Assembly (NCBI GenBank): GCA_021234155.1
Contig: JAJEKV010000757.1
Location: forward strand, 1 to 64,000
Direction of reading: 5' to 3'
DNA from: Isoetes taiwanensis
Taxonomy: Eukaryota; Streptophyta; Lycopodiopsida; Isoetales; Isoetaceae
Length of the DNA: 64,000 nt
Part shown: one piece after another, positions 56,531-64,000 of the stretch
How positions within the stretch are numbered: position 1 is the first letter of the stretch
How the letters are laid out: every line of letters starts with the position of its first letter
Made by a program: the position numbers and the translations under genes
Notes under the pieces: model-generated
Database searches by the model: none
Told to the model about the DNA's origin: nothing
Seen by the model: the letters and a program-made list of their open reading frames with translations, nothing else

Positions 56531-59000
56531 TAATATACTAGAGTCCGCTAAAAAAAATCCCTTAGGTAAAAGTATATGTATGGTTTGAAAAAAAGAAAAA
56601 AAACTTTTGGGTGACTCACCTAGTTTGTAAGGCTAAAACTATATGAATTCCTTTTGGCAAAATATTAAATAAGTATAGATTTTTTCTAGAGGAACTTGGA
56701 GTGAAACCAGAACCTATATAGAATGTTATTAGATGAAACAAGGATGTTCCCTTTAGAGGTAGAGGCTTTAAGCCAAACACTAAAAATTTTCAAAAGAATA
56801 TGAACGAGGAAAGACTTCTGTCCATAAGCCCTGATATTCATATATTGGACCTTCATGAGTCTAGAATTGGAATTCGTAATTTTGTGGTACAACATACATA
56901 AAGAAGCTATGACCATATGATTGTCCGAGAACCAAACGAGAATTCTAGAGAATGTTGAAACCCCGCCGGCATTTGTGCAAAAGTGCTAAACATTAAGGAA
57001 GCCATGATTTGTTGGACTACGGTGTTTGGCACAATTGATTTGTGCATGTGTTTTAAGAGAACAAAAACTAACGACCTCTATCTTCCATAATATAAGGGCT
57101 ACAAACAAACAATACAAGGAAGAGATAAAAAATCTAGGACAAATAAGAGCAAACTAAAGTTTGTTCATGGCCGTATCAAATTGGACACAGATCCAAGGCA
57201 GCAAACAGAAGCTATGGCGGCGCCAGTAGTTTATCAAAGCGAAGAAAATTTTCCACGTTTTAAAACTGAAGATAAATAAGTGTAATTTGGAGGTGCCATT
57301 CATTACGTCAGACTTCTTGCAAGAAGCTTGCAATCGCTTACTTCCAAAATTCCTGAATCCAATAGATCCTCATATACTCCTAAGGGCCAAATTCCACTAT
57401 CGGCAACGGCACTTAGGAGCAAAATCTCAACTGCAGCTTCCTTATGTGACCTAAGATAGGCGATGATTCCACTCACGGCAGCGGCAATTCATTCAAGAAT
57501 TTAAAAAAATCAAACTTGGCAAAAATCTACGGCACCTGCTCTCTACTACTTGGCAGGAATCCAGCCCACGGCAATTATCATAATCATAATTGCAAAGTTA
57601 CGGCAGTGCTCCCCTCATAGTTAACCTTTGCAATTAGATGTGAGAGTTTTCAGTTTTGAGGGCAGCGTTTTGCTAACTGCTAACTGCGGTAGTGGAATCA
57701 TCGTCCAAGCTTCAAATCTGAGATGCCATCAAAGGATTGGTGTTCAGTTAATTGACACGCCCATAACTGTGTGCCAGTGGAATCTCAGCCTAAAAACAAA
57801 GCAAGCTTAGGCTCTGAATCCGAGGGATGGTATATTATCTTGGTTAAATCCAAGGGATGGTATACTATCTTGGTTCGAGAGATTTTTGGGTATAATCAGC
57901 AAGCTTTCTGCTAGATCTATATCTACCAGCTACATACTCCGCCTCCGCCTCGATTTCTATCGGAAGTACCAAGCAAAATGGCTATTTTTTAGCAGGAAAA
58001 TGGCTATTTTTAGCAAGAAAAATCCCCTGCTCTTTGTAAAGAGCACTGTGAAAGTTCAATTCCACACGGTGGCTTACAAGGCTCCCAGCTTACAAGGCTC
58101 CTGGGGAATTTCCCGAACCACGTATAGCATATATGGGGAGCCATTTATCCCACCTAAAACCACCGGAAAATTTCAAGTCCAAAACACTTATCTATCCCTT
58201 GTCAAGCTCCACTGATTTTTTTACTCAATTCATGAGCAGACTGCTTCAGCTTTAATCCATTTTTTGAAAACTTCCCTTTCACGTTACCTCATCAAACAAT
58301 ATAATTCATGCAGCCATTGAGCAGGATAATTAAATGGATATCCAAATTCCCCCCTCTTCAACAGTGGAGTTCCCCTCGTAAATCTCCAACCACCTAGAAG
58401 CCAGCACTGCATTGGCTTCCATGATTTTTCTAACTTGTCACATGAACTTCTCATGCCTACGTGGATCTATATAGTTTTCTTTTCCTGGATATTTAGTCTG
58501 CAGGAGGATCCACCAAATAAGATTGTCAACAAGCACTTGAAGGTGAATCTTAGATGAAACCATCAGACAAGATTGTCAACAAGGGGTTGAAGCTGCGAGT
58601 CCTCAAACCTTGATGAATACTTGGTTCAAATTTCCCATCGCAATACATCTGGTGTTTTCTTCTAACACAGCTTATTGGCACCCATCCATGCTACATGAGT
58701 TTAAGCACAGCAGGAAAATTGACGATAGACATTTTCCACCAGTGAACTATTTTCCATCAGTGCCTGGACTGCTATACTCCAAATATGCTCTCACCCCTTA
58801 TAAACGCCTTATGGCTTCCCAGGTTTTCTTAGTGTCTCAAAGATCTTCCAAACAGAAGATGCATGAAGTAATAAATTATAAGCTTGTTATTTCCATAGCC
58901 TTAGCCATCGTAACAAAAATTAGAACTTGATACAGTCATCAATCGAAAATATGGATACTAACATTCATATTTGACCAGACAATAAATCTCCATTTCCAGT
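56530..59000. other. Intergenic, nothing recognised
   Basis: ORFs up to 109 codons (57886-58215) show no recognised motif. The region just below 59010 should hold the 3' UTR of PDCD5. Confidence 0.35.
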
Positions 59001-59009
59001 CATCAAAGA

Positions 59010-60443
59010 CTAATAATCATCATCCAACACACTTCGTCGGCGCTGAATCTATTAAAAAAAATTAAAGGAATATCATAATATGCTATAAGAGCTCTCCAAA
59101 ATCCACAAAAGTGAAAGAATAACATACCGTAACCTTAGTACTCTTATGAGTTTGTTCGTTTATTTGCTCAAGCAATGATATAAGGCGGTCCTCAGACACC
59201 TAAAAACACACGCCAGTTTTAGCTGCAGTTAGCATGTAAAACTAGTTTCTCTGTTACGCATATAGAAGAACAGCACTTCCTAAACCTAAAAACACGTGCC
59301 AGTTTTAGCCGCAGTTAGCATATAAAACTACTTCTCTGTTATGCATATAGACAATACTTCCTGATACAAGGACATACAAGCATGTTCATCATAAAAACTT
59401 TATGCATGTCTATCACAAGTGTAAACCTTCTCTGTAATCTGCCCAGCTTGTGCACTGCGCAGGATCAAGTCCTCAACTCCTCGAGCTTTCTCAGGCTTAA
59501 CCAATGCAATCCGAGCCACTGCTTGAAGTTAAAAAAGATTATCAAAAAGAGCTTCCATTCTCCTCATAAAATAAATCTCCCTTTTTCACAACATAGATTA
59601 AATATTCATAGAAGTGTACAGCTGAGCACAGAAACGTGGGGTACTCTTTTTTAATCTTAAAAAGACATGGCACTCAGTTACACCAGATCCCACACTAGAA
59701 TGCTAAACTTACTATGATTGGGCAGTTCTGCAAGAGAACAATAGCTATTAATGACACCGACTATGATCAGCATGATCATATACTCATTATATGCAGTAAC
59801 CAACATCAATATAAAATAATTAAAGTAGCAACTTACATCTTTCCCTAGCTTCAGTAGACAAAACTCGAGTAAGCAACAACTGTCTTCTTTCCTCAGCTTC
59901 TCTGTTCATAACATCATGATTTTAGGCTTAAAATGTACAATATCAAGCAGAATAAAGAGCTACCTCCTTGCACAATGCAGGAGGGTGATTGATTATAACT
60001 TCCTGCATGTCCGCCAGCACAGAAACCACCTAACCTCTAGCATGTATTCGGTGCTGGCCATGCCATTCACCTCTTCTGTTCCTCTTGAGCTTGTTGGTCG
60101 CGGTTTTCATTTATCCCCTGATCCTGGAATGAAAAAACATGAAGCCCATTTAACAAAATCATATCATCTTTAAAAGCTTAACGTACAGCAAAATAATAAC
60201 TTACAGCAGCTGCCGCTCCACGTTTACCCATAAGCTCTTGCATCCTTCTCTTCCTGATCGCTTCTAGCTCTGGATCATCCTGAATTCATCAACAATATCA
60301 ATAAAAGATGGCAGAAACGAAACCCTAAAAGAACCAGATATAATCCTAGATTGAAGAACACTGCCATGCCCTAAAGGTCTGAAAACTAATTCTACGCGAA
60401 ACAAAACCAACAACCATGCAAATCTATAGAAATGACTAACCAT
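59010..60443 (-). CDS. PDCD5: PDCD5 (programmed cell death protein 5 / TFAR19) homologue, 132 aa
   Basis: Seven coding exons join in frame: 60443-60441, 60279-60205, 60123-60071, 59901-59837, 59518-59427, 59199-59128 and 59048-59010 (399 nt with stop). All introns are GT-AG. The first coding exon is just the ATG. The protein runs MDDPELEAIRKRRMQELMGK, a Gln/Glu-rich stretch (DQGINENRDQQAQEEQKR), EAEERRQLLLTRVLSTEARE, RLARIALVKPEKARGVEDL, VSEDRLISLLEQINEQT, and a basic-acidic tail RRRSVLDDDY. These are the characteristic segments of PDCD5, a conserved small helical protein of cytosol and nucleus that in animals binds chaperonin CCT and TIP60; in plants it is linked to programmed cell death. 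Its length (125-130 aa in relatives) and unbroken frame indicate a functional gene. Confidence 0.97.
59205..59356. repeat. Tandem duplication in PDCD5 intron 5
   Basis: An approximately 75-bp unit beginning CCTAAAAACAC and including GCCAGTTTTAGC(T/C)GCAGTTAGCAT occurs twice, overlapping the splice acceptor region of exon 6. Confidence 0.9.
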
Positions 60444-60544
60444 AGCTGCGATGTAGGCGTCGAAGTGATCCGACGACGAGAACTATCAAGCAATGTTTGC
60501 ACGATAATTGTTTGCGCACTGTATACTCTTTTACTACCTTCCGT

Positions 60545-60575
60545 ATATGTTTTAACTTGGTATATACTATATTGT
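60545..60575 (-). promoter_or_regulatory. TATA-like AT tract upstream of PDCD5
   Basis: The minus strand reads CACAATATAGTATATACC about 105-130 bp upstream of the PDCD5 start codon. The position suits a core promoter, but no other element supports the call. Confidence 0.3.
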
Positions 60576-60632
60576 GTATATTGTGAAAGAAAAGTCCAAG
60601 GTTTTTGGACGTGCATGATTGATCCGGCGGGC

Positions 60633-60823
60633 TTTTTTTTGGGTTGCCCCTAAGGGGGCAAACCTTTGTTTATGTGGGTTTTTGGCATATTCTAAGTATA
60701 TGCTAGAATATACATAGAATATGCTGGTGACTGCTAAAAACCCACTGTCCACTGTAAACTGGCGGTCACCTTCGTTGTGGATGGCGGATGCTCTAACCGG
60801 CTAACTGGCAGGGCCCTGGGTTT
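60633..60823 (+). repeat. Dispersed repeat R1, copy 3
   Basis: Same order of blocks as 29998-30182 (TTGGGTTGCCCCTAAGGGGG, GGCATATTCTAAGTATATGC, GTAAACTGGCGGT, AACCGGCTAACTGG) with about 20% divergence. It lies about 190-380 bp upstream of the PDCD5 start codon. Confidence 0.9.
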
Positions 60824-60829
60824 ACGGGT

Positions 60830-61720
60830 CCGATAGATGCGGTGGGTGCAGCTGATCATGTTTAATAGATCCTTGTTTCCATTCCTTTTGTTCAGGCGTT
60901 ACGTGACCGGCTAATTTCTCGGACTCCTCTTACCCATTTCGATTGCCATAATGTTTTTGCTTGATTACGGTAGAGCTTGATTACGGTTTTGCTTGATTAT
61001 GGGGAGATGGTGGCTTCCTGAGGAGGGGAGGTGATTTGGTTTCGGCCACAAATTTCTTTCTAGGGGTAGCACATCCAAGCTGCGTTAGGGTAAGAGATAT
61101 TTTCTAATAAGATGAGCATTCTTGATCTCAATTTAGCCGATTTGAAGCGCATTGATAAAAGCCCTCAAAATGCAATGCCTACCTTATTTCGTCAAGAACA
61201 TTAATACTTTTGTTGCAACAAAACAAGCACCGGATTTGGTCGGGAGGTCGTTTTTGGAAGAAAGATATGAAGAGATTTTTCTTGCTCTGAGATCTCCCTG
61301 TCTTAAACAAATTTTATTGTTCTACGAGGCATGTTGAAAAAGTAGAGAATGAGAAGATTTGTGGTGCGGGGATTCTTGTTGAGGGGTTTAAGAGAGGCTA
61401 ATTAAGCATTCAAACGATGACTTCTTGAGGTATTGCATACTTTGGTTTTACAATATCGGTCATGGAACTATTGTCGTTTGATTAAAGCGGCCCGAAAAGG
61501 TGTAATGAGCCGGTGAGGGCGTAAGTTGAGGAACTGTCACCACGCAGAGCTACAAGAGGAGTATATTTGCCATCTTCAAATTATAGAAAAAACGGTCAAT
61601 TACTTATAATAAAAATCCCAATGACTATATGTTTTCGGAAGTGAATTCAATTTTCCGAACAAATCATCACTATGGGTTATGCCCGCTGCGTTCCCCCGCC
61701 TATTCCTTCTATTGCTCTAA
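60830..61720. other. Intergenic, nothing recognised
   Basis: A run GCTTGATTACGGT is repeated three times at 60958-60998. No gene is supported. Confidence 0.35.
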
Positions 61721-61722
61721 TG

Positions 61723-63462
61723 CTAGCGGCATCTCTCGTAAATGTTTGCCATAAGCACATATGAAGCGGCATCCCGTGGATTCATTTGAACCGGATGTTG
61801 AAAGCATTTTAAGCCTAAATCGGCTTCCCCATAACTTCGCATGCACCGAGCAAAGATGTCACCATTTCTTTCGATAAGATTATTGACACGAATGAAGCAA
61901 GTCCATTGCCTCATACAAGTGTCAGTAGCGACCAAAAAGTTCGAGCATGCAATTATGATGGTCTCTTTGTTGGTTGAATACCATATTCCACTTTCATCAT
62001 TGATATTTTTGACCCTTGGCCACTAGATCGCGGCACCGCATGCGAGAGAAGGCGACAAAAGTAATATCATATGTTCATATACCCCGCTCTTGCATCTTCT
62101 CAAAGCAATGCACGACCATGTTGCCATCTGATTCATTCCACATCCTCGTATCATTCTTTGTGCAAGACACCACATTACGAGATGCCGACTTATCAAAGAC
62201 TTTTTGGTGCATCCGCAAGTGAACCACATTTGATGTACATGTCTACCGGTTAATCGCCAACAAAAGGTCCCCATCAAGTCCCTTGTGAGCGACCTCAATG
62301 TGTATCTCTCTACCCATATCAACATTTGCTTTGTCTCACCACAAGCTCTTAAGCGGCAAATATATGTGGCACCATTTGAAGTCATAACATTGAGCCGCAT
62401 CTTTTTTGAATAATTCTAACATTGCCTCTCAAATCCATTTTCACCGTACCCGCAACAAAGCGTGTTCCATGAGACTACATCCCCGAATTGAGGGCTTGTC
62501 AAAGGCATCTTATGCTTCTATAAGTAAACCCCATTTTAGTATACATTCTTAACAAAGTATTCTTGACAACCAAGTCCTTTTTCAGCCCATTTGCATCATT
62601 TTAATGTATATTTGATGACCTCTCATCTATGGCTCCACAGTTTTTATATGCTTTCGGGCAAAGACACAAGTGTGACACCATCCGGATACATACCCTCTAG
62701 TTGCATTTGTTCAAAGAACTTTAATGCTTCCACATCGATTCATATTCCGTGGACCACCGCAATTAAAGTTGTCCAAGAGACATGAACTCGGACTAGAAGT
62801 TTGACAAAGGCGCCCATGCCTCCAAAAATGCGACACATTTCACATACATGTCAACCAAAGAATTGTCAATAAGGAGGCTCATCTCGAGTTCATTTTGCGG
62901 GAAGAGCGGCATGTATTTCACGTCCCCATTCTATGGACTCACTTCTTTGCCACAAGCTTTCAAGGTGCAAACAAATGTGGCGGTGCATGGAATATGTGGC
63001 GGTGCATATGGGGATTCACTATTTCTTGAATGTAATCTAAGACGTTCTTTGTTTTCACCTAAATCACGGGTTTCATAGCATGCCAATGCACAAATCAGTA
63101 TACATGGCACTCCGTATTAACACTAGTCTATATATATTGTCAAAAGGCGGGGCTATTGTCAAGGAAATCATATCCGCACAAAGTTTCAAGTAGAGGAATA
63201 TCCGGGGAGAAGATATTTTTTCTTTGTACATTTATCGATATACACGTTGAAGACTTTGTTTGCAAAGCGGTAAAGAAGGAACATGAACAAATGAGGCATC
63301 TTGCGGTTTTGAAATCCCCCTAAGTATCATTTGGAAGTTACGCCGAGGGCACGGGAGGCATTCCTTGTGTTGCACATCAAGAGGACGAGAAATAGTGAGA
63401 AGATAAATTTTTACTCCATTAGCATCCGCAAGAGAAGATGTATAATCGCGGAGGGCCATCAC
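61723..63462 (-). pseudogene. PLS-class PPR pseudogene
   Basis: Minus-strand frames contain repeated PPR signatures but rarely in one frame: MALRDYTSSLADANGVKI at the start (63460), LLIDNSLVDMYVKC (about 62870), KDLVVKNTLLRMYTKMG (about 62570), MRLNVMTSNGATYICRLRAC (62400), and PVDMYIKCGSL (about 62240). An E-domain-like end KCFQHPVQMNPRDAASYVLM then ANIYERCR lies at 61800-61723. Many frameshifts and stops show an old pseudogene. The D/NSLVDMYxKCG repetition is diagnostic of plant organellar PPR proteins. Confidence 0.8.
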
Positions 63463-63469
63463 TAGCCTG

Positions 63470-64000
63470 AGTTGGCTAACTCAAATTGTGCACATTAGTT
63501 GCGAGGTATGGTTGTTACCTGTTACCGGTGAAGATTAGCATTGGAATAAAATCAAAACTCCTGCTGCATGCAATATAAGTTCCTACTATGACACTATTAT
63601 GCAGGGAGTTTTTTGAACCCAATCTTGTGCTGACCTTACGGACGTGCTAATAAAGCCTTGAATTTGAAAGAAAAATGGAAATTTGAGATGACATCTATGA
63701 GTAGAAGCAATATTCCTAGATGTAATGTCTTTGTTACCTTTCTAAGATACTACAATATATTGGATACCCTCACACAAGCATTCACATGCCACCACAATTC
63801 TGAATCTGAACCACAAATTAATCCTAAGAACTAAGGGCATGATGAGCTATTTGTATAGAACAATTGCTTCCATTCATGTAAGCACACAAGACTCTAGTTT
63901 TTTGCACGAAGACTAGAATATATTCATGTATGTTTTTTTTGCCATACTGGACAGCAATAGGTCTGCTATGTTCTTTGTTTGGGTCCTATAAGTCTTTTTG
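63470..64000. other. Intergenic, nothing recognised
   Basis: No supported feature up to the end of the window. Confidence 0.3.

Overview
The window is nuclear DNA from a land plant with a large, repeat-rich genome. A homosporous fern, or another non-flowering plant, fits best. The evidence is short exons with GT-AG introns, several decayed PPR genes, plant-type DNA transposons and LINE remnants, and an ORAI-type channel gene (a family reported from non-flowering plants and lost in flowering plants). I found no rRNA, tRNA, CRISPR array or bacterial feature. Most of the window is decaying mobile DNA.

Only two genes look intact, both on the minus strand and both assembled here exon by exon. One is an ORAI-like four-helix membrane protein (29686-26161, nine coding exons, 310 aa). 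The other is a PDCD5 homologue (60443-59010, seven coding exons, 132 aa). A third cellular gene, DENR (density-regulated protein), survives as four exon remnants on the plus strand (30236-33297). It has a PPR pseudogene in its first intron, a lost splice acceptor and a missing C-terminus.

Layout: 0-2.2 kb holds a local direct duplication and a decayed HAD phosphatase-like ORF. 4.3-6.4 kb (minus, perhaps continuing at 10.4-10.6 kb) is a transposase remnant with an HGKG-x-x-DG motif, apparently split by a 3.9-kb TIR element (6454-10365) that carries PPR and other gene fragments. 12.5-14.0 kb holds a LINE or gag-like remnant. 14270-20816 is a 6.5-kb DNA transposon with perfect 26-bp TIRs and a TGTT target duplication; it encodes a plus-strand transposase of the same HGKG family and a minus-strand RING-like protein. 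22.3-24.8 kb is a poly(A)-ended segment followed by a 1.8-kb polypurine tract interrupted by a retroposon tail. 26.2-29.7 kb is ORAI and 30.2-33.3 kb is psi-DENR plus PPR. 34-41 kb is mostly unrecognised sequence with a fold-back repeat family and a LINE 3' end. 41.7-46.6 kb (minus) is a decayed multi-exon element gene with a ParB-like DGQHS motif and a second HAD phosphatase-like ORF. 42.4-50.3 kb is studded with a short CACGCC...GGCGTG palindrome, including a 150-bp hairpin. 50.6-53.5 kb is a DUF7869-like transposase remnant. 55-56.5 kb contains a tandem duplication in which one copy was later hit by a small retroposon. 59-60.4 kb is PDCD5, and 61.7-63.5 kb is another PPR pseudogene.

Nothing suggests an operon-like system. 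The two intact genes act independently: one in membrane ion transport, the other a small nuclear/cytosolic protein. Splice models and family calls come from reading the sequence by eye; no database search was possible.
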